A DNA stretch of 64,000 bases, from NCBI GenBank assembly GCA_963837265.1, contig CAWIMQ010000007.1:124001-188000 (forward strand), read 5' to 3'. This document shows, piece by piece, positions 1 to 8,340 of this stretch (the stretch's first letter is position 1; the number at the start of each line of letters is the position of its first letter). Both the position numbers and the translations under genes were made by a program. This DNA comes from DATBLE01 sp963837265. Lineage in GTDB: Bacteria; Actinomycetota; Thermoleophilia; Gaiellales; Gaiellaceae. The notes beneath the pieces are model-generated. The model did no database searches and was not told the origin of the DNA. It saw only the letters and a list, made by a program, of their open reading frames with translations.

Positions 1-1511
1 CACGCAGCGGTTGCCGGAGCGTCCACCCGCGGGAAGAGCGGCGGCGACGCTTCGATGTCGTCGGCCGGCTCGGCAACGCCGGTCCGGACTCGGTCGAGCG
101 AGAGATCCTGGGGTTGACCGAGCGCGGCCAGGACCCGAGGAGCGGTCTCCGGTAGGTAAGGCGAGACCGCGACCGCAACCGAAACCAAGCCGTCGACGAG
201 ATCGTAGAGGACGGCGTCGAGCTCGTCGGCCCGCGACTCGTCCTTCGCGAGGTGCCACGGCGCGACCGACTCGACGTGCCGGTTGAGGGCGCGTACCGCC
301 CGCCAGATGTCGTCGAGCGCACCGGTGATGTCGTAGACGTCGAGTCTCTCCACGAGCGCCGCGCGGAGAGCGGCGGCATCGAACGCACCGGCCCCCCGCG
401 CACGGACGAGCCGGCCGGCGCGGTAGCGGGCGATCATCGCGGTCGTCCGGGAGACGAGGTTGCCGAGGTCGTTCGCGAGCTCGCGGTCGTAGCGCTCGCG
501 GAAGGAATCGAGCGTGACGTTGCCGTCGTGGCCGAACGAGAACTGACGTGCGCACCAGAACCGAACTGCGTCGGCGCCGTACGTGTCGATCAGGTCGAGC
601 GGGTCGATCACGTTCCCGAGCGATTTCGAGATCTTCTGCCGGTCGACGTTCAGGTATCCGTGCACGAAGAGCTGGCGCGGACGTTCGTACCCGGCGGCAA
701 GGAGAAGGGCAGGCCAGTAGACACAATGGAAGCGAAGGATGTCCTTGCCGAGGAGATGGACCGCCGGCCAGAAGCGCTCGAGGTTCTCGCCGGGCGCGTA
801 GCTCAGCGCGCTCAGGTAGTTGACGAGAGCGTCCGCCCAGACGTAGGCGACCTGATCGGGATCCCACGGGATCGGCACTCCCCACGTTTGGGTCGCCCGG
901 CTGATCGAGAAGTCGCGCAGCCCGCCGGCGATGAAGCTACGGGCCTCGTTGTACCGGAACTGCGGCAGGACGAAGTCAGGCTGCTGGTCGTAGATCGCCA
1001 GCAGGTCGTCCTGATAGGCCGAGAGCCGGAAGAACCAGTTTCGCTCCTCGAGCCACTCGGGCTCGGTGCCGTGGTCGGGACACTTGCCGTCGGTCAGGTC
1101 TTCTTCCGCCTTGAACGCTTCGCAGCCGTAGCAGTACAGGCCTGCGTAGACGTCCTGGTAGATGTCGTCGCGACCGTTGTCGCGGATGCGCTGGAGAAAC
1201 GCCTGGACGAACCGCTTGTGCCCCTCATCGCTCGTCCGGATGAAGAAGTCGTTGGTGGCGTTCAGCCTGCGCGGCACCTCCTGCCATGCGCCGACGATCC
1301 CGTCCGTGTACTCGCGTGGCTGCAACCCCTGGGACGCGGCAACTCGGGCGACCTTGTCCGCATGCTCGTCCACTCCCGTCAGGAAGTACGTCTCGTCGCC
1401 GCGCTGGCGATGGTGCCGGACGAGGATGTCGGCCGCGATCGTCGTGTACGCATGCCCGATGTGGGGCGTCGAGTTCACGTAGTAGATCGGGGTGGTCACG
1501 TAGAAGCGCAT
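1..1511 (-). CDS. metG: Methionyl-tRNA synthetase, 3' end cut by window
   Basis: This class I aminoacyl-tRNA synthetase charges tRNA-Met with methionine in the cytoplasm. The first 503 residues are visible. HIGH lies at residues 17-20 (context TPHIGHAYT) and the KMSKS loop appears as KISKS at 293-297. A single zinc knuckle is formed by C127, C130, C144 and H147. The last visible residues include PPLFPR, which in short bacterial MetRS lies close to the C-terminus, so probably only a short tail is missing; a fused C-terminal domain cannot be excluded. The ATG is at 1511, preceded by a TATCAT -10 box 8 bases away and no Shine-Dalgarno, so the message is probably leaderless. The M23-fold gene lies upstream on the same strand with a 102-base gap. 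Confidence 0.94.
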   Translation of the reverse strand, partial: MRFYVTTPIYYVNSTPHIGHAYTTIAADILVRHHRQRGDETYFLTGVDEHADKVARVAASQGLQPREYTDGIVGAWQEVPRRLNATNDFFIRTSDEGHKRFVQAFLQRIRDNGRDDIYQDVYAGLYCYGCEAFKAEEDLTDGKCPDHGTEPEWLEERNWFFRLSAYQDDLLAIYDQQPDFVLPQFRYNEARSFIAGGLRDFSISRATQTWGVPIPWDPDQVAYVWADALVNYLSALSYAPGENLERFWPAVHLLGKDILRFHCVYWPALLLAAGYERPRQLFVHGYLNVDRQKISKSLGNVIDPLDLIDTYGADAVRFWCARQFSFGHDGNVTLDSFRERYDRELANDLGNLVSRTTAMIARYRAGRLVRARGAGAFDAAALRAALVERLDVYDITGALDDIWRAVRALNRHVESVAPWHLAKDESRADELDAVLYDLVDGLVSVAVAVSPYLPETAPRVLAALGQPQDLSLDRVRTGVAEPADDIEASPPLFPRVDAPATAA

Positions 1512-1519
1512 CGCCGGAG

Positions 1520-1525
1520 ATGATA
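1520..1525 (-). promoter_or_regulatory. -10 box of metG, leaderless start
   Basis: TATCAT on the minus strand ends 8 bases before the metG ATG and leaves no room for a ribosome binding site. I see no clear -35. One member of the window-wide leaderless pattern. Confidence 0.5.
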
Positions 1526-1613
1526 GGTGCGGGGTCTGGAGCGACCCGTCCGACAGGTGACGGTGGTCGCCGCCGTCGAAGGAGGGCCAGCGATCCGACC
1601 GCGGCGAGACCGG

Positions 1614-2828
1614 TCAGAAGGAGCACCCGCAGGACGCGATCGAGGCCGCGGTGCGTACGCTCGGCAGCAGCCGGGGATGCGGGGGCAGGAGAGGAGCAGG
1701 AGCAGTGCTCCGGGCGGCCGTGACGGCAGGGACGGGCTGAACCCCGTCCGCGATTCTCGAGGGCGGCGGGCCGGCGTGGGCATCGGGGGGCCGCGGCGCC
1801 TCCCGGTTGTCGAGGCCGGTGCCGTGCTTCGCGGCGGTGCCCTGCGTTGCAGCGCGGTTCGCGGAAGCCCGGGAGACGAGACGGACGAACGCGCCGGGCG
1901 ACGGGCGCGAGACCCGAGCCGCGGGCACGGTCCTCTCGCGGGATCGCCGGGCGGTCGGGGACGGCTGACGAACCGGCGCCAGCTGCCGGATCTGGACGGA
2001 GCGAGGTCGATCGAGCGGCCGGCGAGGCGCACGCACGCCCCGCGGACGCTCGATCGCGCTCTCGATCACGAGCGCGGGGCCGTCACCCGCCTCGCGGGGA
2101 TCGGCCGTCTGCGGCGCGGCCGGAGCCTGCTGGACGGGCATGGGCGTCGACGTCTCCGTCGAGATCGCAGCTGCCGGAGCGGGCTCGCTCCCTGGAGGGG
2201 CGGTCGTAGGGGCGGCGGCCGGCGGCGGTGCCTCCGCCACCGGAGCCGCCTGGGGCGCGGGCAGCGGTTTCGGCTGTGCGGGCGCAGCGGCCGTCGAAAC
2301 CGGCTGCGGAGGCGGCGCGGGGGCCGATGCGGGTGACGGGGACGGTGCGGGAGCCGGAACCGGTGCCCGTGGAGGCAAGAAGGAGAGCGGGTCGATGTAG
2401 CCGTTCGGGTCGGCGGTGACGCGCACGCCGAGATGCACGTACGGGACCGGGTGCTCGGCCACGCCGGACGGGCCGATATCGCCGACCGCTGCCCCCTCGG
2501 CGATCGTCGCGTTCCGCCTCACCACGATCGAGCCGAGATGGACGAGCGTGACCGAGTAGCCATCGGCGGTGGCGATCGTGACGGAGAGACCCCCGGTCGG
2601 CACCGAGCCCGCGAAGGAGATCGTGCCGCTGCGGGGTGCCATGACCGCCTCGCCTGCCTCGCCGGCGATGTCGACGCCGCGGTGTTGGCCGCCGGCGTAG
2701 GGGTCGTCGCCCAGCTCGAACGCCTGGAGCACCGACCCCGAGGCCGGCCAGGTCCATGCTCCGGCTGCGGGCGCGGAAACGAGGAACACCAGCGCGACGG
2801 AGACTGCCGTTCGCAGGAGAGACAACAT
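1614..2828 (-). CDS. Secreted M23-fold (LytM-like) protein with Pro/Ala-rich tail
   Basis: Residues 1-24 are a signal peptide ending near AGA. Residues ~25-155 are an M23/LytM beta-fold that in active members cuts peptidoglycan cross-links outside the cell. HRGVDIAG supplies the first His and Asp of the zinc site and VHLGSI matches the conserved AHL segment. The final HxH motif reads YVH (context PYVHLGVR), so the first His, a catalytic residue in active LytM enzymes, is Tyr. It may therefore be a non-catalytic or altered wall-binding protein. The rest, about 250 residues, is low-complexity Pro/Ala then Arg-rich with no recognisable domain. I chose the second ATG (2828) because the first (2837) lies inside the -10 box TAGGAT of a TTGACA-N18-TAGGAT promoter. 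Confidence 0.78.
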   Translation of the reverse strand: MLSLLRTAVSVALVFLVSAPAAGAWTWPASGSVLQAFELGDDPYAGGQHRGVDIAGEAGEAVMAPRSGTISFAGSVPTGGLSVTIATADGYSVTLVHLGSIVVRRNATIAEGAAVGDIGPSGVAEHPVPYVHLGVRVTADPNGYIDPLSFLPPRAPVPAPAPSPSPASAPAPPPQPVSTAAAPAQPKPLPAPQAAPVAEAPPPAAAPTTAPPGSEPAPAAAISTETSTPMPVQQAPAAPQTADPREAGDGPALVIESAIERPRGVRAPRRPLDRPRSVQIRQLAPVRQPSPTARRSRERTVPAARVSRPSPGAFVRLVSRASANRAATQGTAAKHGTGLDNREAPRPPDAHAGPPPSRIADGVQPVPAVTAARSTAPAPLLPPHPRLLPSVRTAASIASCGCSF

Positions 2829-2835
2829 GGCGTCC

Positions 2836-2865
2836 ATCCTAGGGATGGATCGAGATCGTTGTCAA
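2836..2865 (-). promoter_or_regulatory. Promoter of the M23-fold gene
   Basis: On the minus strand TTGACA (2860-2865) and TAGGAT (2836-2841) are 18 bases apart. The -10 box ends 7 bases before the ATG at 2828 and overlaps the ATG at 2837, which rules out the upstream start and suggests a leaderless message. Confidence 0.7.
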
Positions 2866-2882
2866 CTATGGTTACAATCTCG

Positions 2883-3683
2883 TCACAGGGATCCCCGGTA
2901 GAGGGCGTTCCGGCGCACGCCGGTCAGCCGGGAGACGAGGTCGGCCGCCTGCCGTCGCGGCACGCCTGACTGGACGAGCTCCGTCACCGCCTCGAGCGCC
3001 GCGCCCTCCTCCCCCGCGACGGCGGCCCCGCCGAGCACGATCGTGATCTCGCCCTTCGGGGTCTCCGCGAATCGTGCCGCCACCTCCTCGGCGCTCCCGC
3101 GCACGATCTCCTCGAACTGCTTGGTCAGCTCGCGGCACACGGCGACCGGCCGCTCCGGTACCGCGTCCGCTAGCGAGCGCAACGTCGCCGGAAGACGGCG
3201 GGGCGACTCGAACGCGACCACCGCCCACGGCCACCGCCGGAGCTCCGTCCAGAGCGTCGTCAGCGCCGCTCCACCGCGCGGCAGGTACCCGAGGAACTGG
3301 TAGCGCTCGCCCACCAGCCCGCTCCCGACGAGCGCGGTCTCCACGGCCGACGCGCCGGGCAGGACCGTCACGTGGACACCGGCATCGAGCGCCGCCGCGA
3401 CCAGCCTCGCGCCCGGGTCGCACACGCCGGGAAGCCCGGCGTCGCTGACGAGGGCGACCCTCTCACCGGCGACGAGCCGCGGCAGCACCTCGGCCGTGCG
3501 CGCCGCCTCGTTGTGCTCGTGGAAGCTCCGCAATCGCGCAGTCACCCCGTGCCGGTCGAGCAGGATGCGCGTCCGCCGCGTGTCCTCGCAGAGGACGAGC
3601 CCCGCCTCCGCCAGCTCGCGGAGGACGCGCAGCGTGACGTCCTCGAGGTTGCCGATCGGCGTCGCGCAGACGGCGAGCGGCAT
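2883..3683 (-). CDS. rsmI: 16S rRNA (cytidine(1402)-2'-O)-methyltransferase RsmI
   Basis: RsmI uses S-adenosylmethionine to 2'-O-methylate C1402 of 16S rRNA, tuning decoding in the ribosomal P site. The 266 residues match the usual length and the tetrapyrrole-methylase fold: TPIGNLEDVTLR at the N-terminus, CEDTRRTR near residue 35, SDAGLPGVCDPG near 80, LPGASAVETAL near 108, and the FESPRR and CRELTKQFEEI blocks further on. The ATG at 3683 shares one base with the TGA of the upstream glucokinase gene (TGATG), so the two are translationally coupled. This gene closes the glucokinase-rsmI pair. Confidence 0.94.
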   Translation of the reverse strand: MPLAVCATPIGNLEDVTLRVLRELAEAGLVLCEDTRRTRILLDRHGVTARLRSFHEHNEAARTAEVLPRLVAGERVALVSDAGLPGVCDPGARLVAAALDAGVHVTVLPGASAVETALVGSGLVGERYQFLGYLPRGGAALTTLWTELRRWPWAVVAFESPRRLPATLRSLADAVPERPVAVCRELTKQFEEIVRGSAEEVAARFAETPKGEITIVLGGAAVAGEEGAALEAVTELVQSGVPRRQAADLVSRLTGVRRNALYRGSL

Positions 3684-4582
3684 CAGTCGGAGCGAGCCTC
3701 GAGCGCGACCAGGGCGGCGCCGATCATGCCGGCATACGTCCCCAGCTCCGCGCGCACGACCCGGAAGCCCTCCCTCATCGGCCGCAGGGCCTCCCGCTCC
3801 ATCACCTCGCGCGCAGGCATGAGCAGGAAATCCCCGGCGGCTGCGAACCCGCCGCCGACGACGATCAGCTCGGGATCGAAGGTGTTGATCAGGCTGCCGA
3901 GGCCGGAGCCCAGCTTGCGGCCGATCTCGGCGAGCAGCTCGACCGCCCTGGCGTCGCCCTCGTTCGCCAGCCGGACCAGCCGGTGCGCGTCCGCTGCGGG
4001 CCCGAATGCCCCGCGGGCGACCTCGTCGGCCGCCTTGCCCGAGACGTACGACTCGAGGTGCCCGAGGCCGCCGCAGCTGCAGCGGACACCGTCGTGGACG
4101 ATCACGACGTGGCCGAGCTCCGCGCCGGCGCCGGTCGAGCCCCGATACGGCTTTCCGCCGAGGATCAGCCCGCCCCCGACGCCGGTGCCCAGGGTGAGCA
4201 TGACCATGTCGGACGTGCCGCGTCCCGCCCCGGCGCGCCACTCGGCGATCGCGGCCGCGTTCCCGTCGTTGTCGATCGCGACCGGCAGCCCGAGCCGCTC
4301 GTGCATCACCCGGCGGAACGGCACGCCGACGAGCGGGATGTTCACCGAGCCGAGTGCGATCCCGGCGCGCTGGTCGATCCGGGACGGGATTCCGAATCCG
4401 ACGGCGACCACGCTGTCGTCGAGCAGCGCTCGCACGGCGGCTTCGAGACCGTCGAGCAGTGCTTCCTCCGACTCGAGTGGCGTCGGGTGCTCGCGGTGCT
4501 CCGCGATCGCCCCGTCGGCGTCGACGAGCCCGGCGAGGATCTTCGTCCCGCCGACGTCGACGCCGATCACGTTTCCATTCAC
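3683..4582 (-). CDS. ROK-family glucokinase-like sugar kinase
   Basis: ROK kinases phosphorylate glucose or a related hexose with ATP in the cytoplasm. The 299-residue protein has the N-terminal phosphate loop (GVDVGGTKILAG), the substrate loop DNDGNAAAIAEW with the catalytic Asp, and the Gly-rich block LGTGVGGGLI. The ROK zinc motif CxCGxxGCxE reads CSCGGLGHLE, so the third Cys is His; His can also bind zinc, so metal binding may survive. The GTG at 4582 gives the start; a TATGGT -10-like box lies 11 bases upstream in the 19-bp repeat that bounds the island. Its TGA overlaps the rsmI start. Glucose specificity is inferred from family resemblance. Confidence 0.88.
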   Translation of the reverse strand: MNGNVIGVDVGGTKILAGLVDADGAIAEHREHPTPLESEEALLDGLEAAVRALLDDSVVAVGFGIPSRIDQRAGIALGSVNIPLVGVPFRRVMHERLGLPVAIDNDGNAAAIAEWRAGAGRGTSDMVMLTLGTGVGGGLILGGKPYRGSTGAGAELGHVVIVHDGVRCSCGGLGHLESYVSGKAADEVARGAFGPAADAHRLVRLANEGDARAVELLAEIGRKLGSGLGSLINTFDPELIVVGGGFAAAGDFLLMPAREVMEREALRPMREGFRVVRAELGTYAGMIGAALVALEARSD

Positions 4583-4588
4583 GGGCGG

Positions 4589-4607
4589 CGGCTACCATAA
4601 CCCGCCG
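4589..4607. repeat. 19-bp island boundary repeat, left (candidate attL)
   Basis: CGGCTACCATAACCCGCCG occurs here and, identically and in the same orientation, at 18319-18337. It lies just upstream of the glucokinase GTG and contains a -10-like TATGGT on the minus strand. The second copy lies just upstream of the LCP gene and reads TACCAT on the plus strand. The integrase remnant and all five TGCGCGCCA motifs lie between the two copies, so I read them as attachment-site halves formed in an ancestral divergent promoter. Confidence 0.65.
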
Positions 4608-4638
4608 CTTCCGGCTTGGCTATGCGGTCTAGCGCGGG

Positions 4639-4662
4639 TGCGCGCCAGTCTGCGCGCCAGTG
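4639..4662 (+). repeat. Paired TGCGCGCCA motif, copy a
   Basis: Two direct copies of TGCGCGCCA separated by GTC, 31 bases inside the left island border. Related copies lie at 5861, 8217, 10349 (opposite strand) and 18147. The position suggests an arm-type integrase or excisionase site, but that is inference. Confidence 0.5.
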
Positions 4663-4764
4663 TCGTCTCGGACGGGCTCGAAAGCGCACACGCGGGGGAA
4701 CTTCGGCGTCCACCGAACGTGGGAACGTCCCCGCGCGCCTGGCTTCGCGACAAGGTGACTCGAC

Positions 4765-5181
4765 CTACAGCGTCCGCCGCTCGGCCTGCTCCTGCTCGAC
4801 GACGGCCCGGTAGGCGTCGTCATCCCAGTAGTCGGCGACCGCCTCCGCGTACAGCTCGCGCAGCACGTCGGGCGGCAGCGCCTCCAGCTCGACCTGGACG
4901 AGCCGTCCATGCCGCTCCACGAACGTGGCCGCCCGCGAAGAGGTCGCCTTGCCGAGCTGCGGGGGTAGGTCGTGCGCGACCACCTGCGACCAGTCGAGTG
5001 CGAGACGTCGCACTTCGGCTAGCCCGTCCCCGATGCGGGTGCGGAAGTCGCGGAGGATGTCCTCGCCATCCGGGTCGAAGTTGCCCGTGTACAGGAGGAT
5101 GGACGGGCGCGGGTCGGAGTCGATCAGCTCCGCGACCTCGGCCACGTGAGCCTGCGAATCGAAGCCGCACAGGGCCGTCAC
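4765..5181 (-). pseudogene. C-terminal fragment of a TOPRIM-like protein
   Basis: The minus-strand frame contains TGNFDPDGEDI, which resembles the Asp-rich TOPRIM stretch of topoisomerase VI subunit A-like and DUF2399-like proteins, followed by EALPPDVLRELY near the C-terminus. About 138 residues from GTG 5181 are in frame. The region expected N-terminal to TOPRIM (a DNA-binding or winged-helix part) is absent, and upstream sequence turns into a palindromic repeat at 5233-5272. I see no ribosome binding site at 5181. It lies just inside the left island border, so it is probably a truncated mobile-element gene. A short functional stand-alone TOPRIM protein is less likely. Confidence 0.5.
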
Positions 5182-5232
5182 GGGGAGAGGGATTCGTCGA
5201 GGCAAGCACCGGAGCGATGCCGGAGACATCGC

Positions 5233-5272
5233 CGCTAGCCGCGCTGCTGGCGAAGCAGCCGCGCGGCTAGCG
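5233..5272. repeat. REP-like palindrome
   Basis: CGCTAGCCGCG (5233-5243) pairs with CGCGGCTAGCG (5262-5272), and the inner CTGCT and AGCAG also pair around a GGCGA loop. A related hairpin, also with a GCGAA core between its arms, lies within dnaJ at 28624-28650. It truncates the TOPRIM-like fragment. Confidence 0.6.
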
Positions 5273-5407
5273 TGGTTCTCGTCTGCGCCGATGCCTGCTC
5301 TTTTGCACGTCCGCGTGCCCAATTTCACTCATTCATCGACTCCCGGAGGGCGAGACACTCTCCTTCCAGTGGGGCTCTAAGCGATGCCCCGAGGGATGGG
5401 GGTGTGC

Positions 5408-5692
5408 ATGTTCACCTATGTCGGGCTCTTCAGGCTCACGCCGATTGCGCGGGAGCACCTCGAGAAGACCCCCGAGTACTTCGACAAGATCCACAAGATC
5501 GTCGAGGACGAGGGCGGCACTGTCGAGCGCTTCCTCGCCGTCATGGGCCCGTGGGAGTATTTCGCGATCTTCGAGTATCCCGATCTGGAGGCCGCGTTCC
5601 GCGTCCTCGCCAAGATCGCGAAGCTCGAGGTCTTCGAGACCGAGACGTTCCCCGCAGAGGACGTCAAGGTGTTCTGGAAGGCGCTCGTCTAG
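5408..5692 (+). CDS. GYD-like (dimeric alpha/beta barrel) small protein
   Basis: A 94-residue cytoplasmic protein of unknown function in the dimeric ferredoxin-like group related to GYD-domain proteins. It begins MFTYVGLFRLT, has MGPWEYFAIFEYPDLEAA in the middle (the position of the GYD-type core strand) and ends near VKVFWKAL. ATGs at 5384 and 5396 are in frame, but homology-like sequence begins at 5408, with a G-rich stretch just upstream. A strong hairpin follows at 5719-5745. A second, better GYD gene is at 22589-22876; the two are only distantly alike. It lies inside the island but its codon use looks like host genes. Confidence 0.7.
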   Translation: MFTYVGLFRLTPIAREHLEKTPEYFDKIHKIVEDEGGTVERFLAVMGPWEYFAIFEYPDLEAAFRVLAKIAKLEVFETETFPAEDVKVFWKALV

Positions 5693-5718
5693 CGCCGTCC
5701 TGTTCACCGGAAGGACTG

Positions 5719-5745
5719 CGGAGGCCGCCCTTGTGGCGGCCTCCG
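5719..5745 (+). terminator. Hairpin terminator after the GYD-like gene
   Basis: CGGAGGCCGCC (5719-5729) and GGCGGCCTCCG (5735-5745) form an 11-bp perfect stem with a 5-base loop, 26 bases past the stop codon. No T run follows. Confidence 0.65.
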
Positions 5746-5860
5746 TCGGTAAAGGCACGAACCCGCTCGGCGCGTGGCTGGCGAAGGAGGGGCGGCGCCG
5801 GCGGCGGTGGAGACCGCCGACCTCGTGTTCGCCGCGGTCGAGCCGAAAGCTGGCGCCAAG

Positions 5861-5881
5861 TGCGCGCCAGTTGCGCGCCAG
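5861..5881 (+). repeat. Paired TGCGCGCCA motif, copy b
   Basis: Two copies of TGCGCGCCA separated by GT. Similarity to copy e (18147) extends further: both continue with CGGCACCC, a GGCGGATT- or GCGGATT-like stretch and AGCGG, about 80% alike over ~50 bases. It sits about 95 bases before the tRNA-Sec fragment, where an integrase arm site would be expected. Confidence 0.55.
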
Positions 5882-5975
5882 CCGGCACCCGTGCCGAGCG
5901 GATTTGAGCGGTCTTGAGCGGAGAGCGCTTGGCGCGCACCCGCCCGAAATGGCGTGGTTGACGCAGTTTCGTTCC

Positions 5976-6039
5976 GTCTTCAAAACCGGTCAGATCTGGT
6001 AGCCCCAGGCTGGGTAGGTTCGACTCCTGCGCCGCTCCG
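5976..6039 (+). pseudogene. 3' fragment of selenocysteine tRNA (UCA anticodon)
   Basis: The anticodon loop CTTCAAA gives UCA, followed by a long variable arm with CTGG/CCAG pairing. The T arm is GTAGG-TTCGACT-CCTGC, then an 8-base acceptor 3' strand GCCGCTCC and discriminator G. This matches bacterial tRNA-Sec (compare E. coli selC TTCGACTCCTG). The matching 5' strand GGAGCGGC and a D arm are absent upstream, and even the 5' side of the anticodon stem is degenerate, so only the 3' portion from the anticodon loop is present. Such 3' fragments are left when an element integrates at, or carries the att site of, a tRNA gene. No intact tRNA-Sec is in the window. Confidence 0.72.
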
Positions 6040-6267
6040 TTACGCCGCAAACGGCTTGGTTACCGACAGAACCGGGGACCGCGCCGGCCATCGGGTTGCT
6101 TGGCGTCTCCGACCTTGGGATCAAGAGAAGCGGCGCCCGGGCTCGGCCGGCTTCGGTGTGCCTGGGTTCAAGCCGTTTTCGGGCTCTTGGGTGAGCTTCG
6201 ATCTCGGCCGGTCTCGGTGGTTTGTGTTGCCCCGGCGTTGCCCTGATCGTATGTAAGCCCACCGTTT

Positions 6268-6297
6268 GGCGGGAGCCGGAGAGTCCCGGCTCCCGCC
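6268..6297 (-). terminator. Hairpin terminator after the quinoprotein-like gene
   Basis: GGCGGGAGCCGG (6268-6279) pairs perfectly with CCGGCTCCCGCC (6286-6297) around a 6-base loop, about 20 bases past the stop of the minus-strand gene at 6318. Confidence 0.7.
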
Positions 6298-6317
6298 GTC
6301 CGAAGTTGTCGTGGGGG

Positions 6318-7945
6318 CTATTTGCCCTTGATCGAGAAGGCGTAGAAGGTGGTGCTGCCCGTCCAGCCGGGAATGAAGAGGTGGTCGTAGCCGTCACCCC
6401 AGTAGACCGTGCCGTTGACCACCACTGCGCCCGTGTTCACCGAACCGGCGCTCTGGAAGTCCCAGAGGATCTTGCCGTTCGCGGCGTCGAGGGCGTACAT
6501 GTGCCCGCTCATCGAGGGCGCGTAGAGGACGCCGTTCGCGACCGCGACCGGGCCGAGTGTGTTACCTCCGCCGTAGGCGTTATTCGTCGGGTCGGCCGTC
6601 TGCCAGATGATCGTACCGGTGGCCGGGTCGATCGCCGCCCAGGAGCCGGAGGTGATCGTCTGCCCCGACGGCAGCTCGTACGGGATGCCGTTGAAGTTCT
6701 CCTCGGCGACGTAGATGCGTTTGCCGTCGGTGGCGGGGCCCCATTCGATCCCGCCGAGGGTCGAGCCTGGCCCTGCGGCCTGCGACCAGAGGATCTTCCC
6801 TGTCGTTGCGTCCAGGGCCCAGTACTGGCCACTCTTCTGGCCGGCGCCGACGACGAGCGTCTTCTTGCCCTTCACGTTGGTCGTGAACAGATTCGGCCCG
6901 GAGCCGAAGTCAAAGTCGGGGCCGGGATCGCTCGGGCAGTTGTTCGGGTTGAAGCCCGGGATGCAGGCGACGTTCCAGTCGTCAAAGCCCTGCACGCCGG
7001 TCGCCCACTTGATCGCCCCCGTGGTGGCGTCCAGCGCCAGGACCGCGTCGATGTGGTCGTTGGGATCGAGGCACTGTCCCGGGGTTCCGCCTGCGTCCTG
7101 GCATGACTTGACGCTGTCCGGGACGGTGTAGTTGTTCCCGGTCGTGATGTAGAGGGTATTCGTGGCCGGATCGATCGCCGGCGTTGTGCCCCATACAGCC
7201 CCGCCCGAGTAGCCGCAGCCGGCGGCAGGGTTCTGTGAGGTGCACGGGCCGTTGTTGGCAGGAATGGTGAAGGTTTGCCAGAGAACCTTTCCCGTCGTGG
7301 CGTCGACCGCGACCACGCTCCCGCGGAAGGTGCAGCAGGAGTAGGACGGGTCTGTGGCAGCCCCTCCTCCGATGAGGCGACGCCCTGGTAGACGACGCCG
7401 TTGTAGACAAGCGGCCCGGCGGTCAGGATCGCCAGCGGGTGCGAATCGACCTTCGTCGTCCAGATCGGGTCGCCGGTCGTCGCGTTCACCGCGGACAGGT
7501 GGCCGCCGTTCTGGTCGCCCAGGTAGACGGTGTTGCCGACTACCGCTGGCGACGCCCTCGAGACGGAGTCGGTGATGCCGTCGTAGTCCGAGATCGGCCG
7601 TGACCAGACCTGAGCACCGGTCGCGGCATCGACTTTGTTCAGGTAGCCGCCCCAGTCAGGGAAGTAGACCGCTCCGCCGACGACCGCCGGAATCGCGGAC
7701 ACGTCGCCGTGCGTCGTGTACGTCCACTTCACCGCCAGATTCATGACGTTCTGCGGGTTGAGCTTCGACTCCGCAGGGTTCGAGTGCGTATTCGAGATGT
7801 CGTGGCCGCCGGACGGCCACGAGGCCGACCCGGCGGCGACCGCTGCCACGATCGGCACCGCCACAGCGAAAACAGCAACCGCAAGAACACTTCCACGAAA
7901 CCGGCGGCGCGACGGCGACCAACGGCGCCTTCTCACCCAGATCAT
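6318..7945 (-). pseudogene. Secreted PQQ-type beta-propeller protein, one frameshift
   Basis: The N-terminal part (7945 to about 7363) has a signal peptide and then WPSGGHDISNTHSNP, typical of quinoprotein dehydrogenases of the polyvinyl-alcohol-dehydrogenase type. The C-terminal part continues in another frame with repeated blades of the form VxALDATTGKxLW (residues such as AVDATTGKVLWQT, ALDATTGAIKWAT, AIDPATGTIIWQT). The two frames join in a run of G at about 7363, where a single missing base would restore one protein of about 540 residues. The start has a strong GAAGGAGG five bases before ATG 7945. No cytochrome CxxCH is present, so it could be a structural eight-blade propeller. The frameshift may be real or a homopolymer error. 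Confidence 0.72.
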
Positions 7946-8340
7946 CAGGCCTCCTTCGGTTATCTACCACGGCGGCGTGCATCGGCGGCGGCGTGGATCG
8001 ACACGCACCTGGGTCGCCAAGCCTGTTCCCCTCCCTTCCCTCTCCCAGGAGATCGCCGCCGCCGCACTCTCCCAATCGTGCGATCACTTGCAACCCGCGC
8101 TTCAGCTTGCGCAGTAGACACACCCAACTTCCCCGCCCACGCGCCATCAACACCGACGTCCCTGAACGTGCTCGTGTTCTCGAACGATCTTGGACGCCCG
8201 CCAGTGAGGGCCGATGTGCGCGCCAGTTGCGCGCCAGTCGGGCCATCAGGGTATGTCCGGATGACGATCCGGGGTCCTCCGCTTGTTGTTCGTTCCGGCG
8301 CGTGCCAGCGTTCCTGGATGCTGGCGATGGGGCGTTCAGG
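7946..8340. other. Intergenic stretch in the island
   Basis: No supported gene. It holds the divergent upstream regions of the quinoprotein-like gene (minus) and the lipoprotein gene (plus), and the paired TGCGCGCCA motif at 8217. Codon bias is poor in all frames. Confidence 0.5.
8217..8237 (+). repeat. Paired TGCGCGCCA motif, copy c
   Basis: Identical to copies b and e over its 21 bases; similarity stops soon after (GTCGGGCCATC). Located 104 bases before the lipoprotein gene at 8341. Confidence 0.5.

Noticed and set aside
252..1523. Long plus-strand ORF opposite metG (423 residues).
   Set aside because: Shadow frame. metG motifs are complete on the minus strand and the plus translation has no domain.
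5944..6039. Complete tRNA-Sec gene.
   Set aside because: The 5' acceptor strand GGAGCGGC and D arm are absent and the 5' anticodon stem does not pair; only the 3' part is real.
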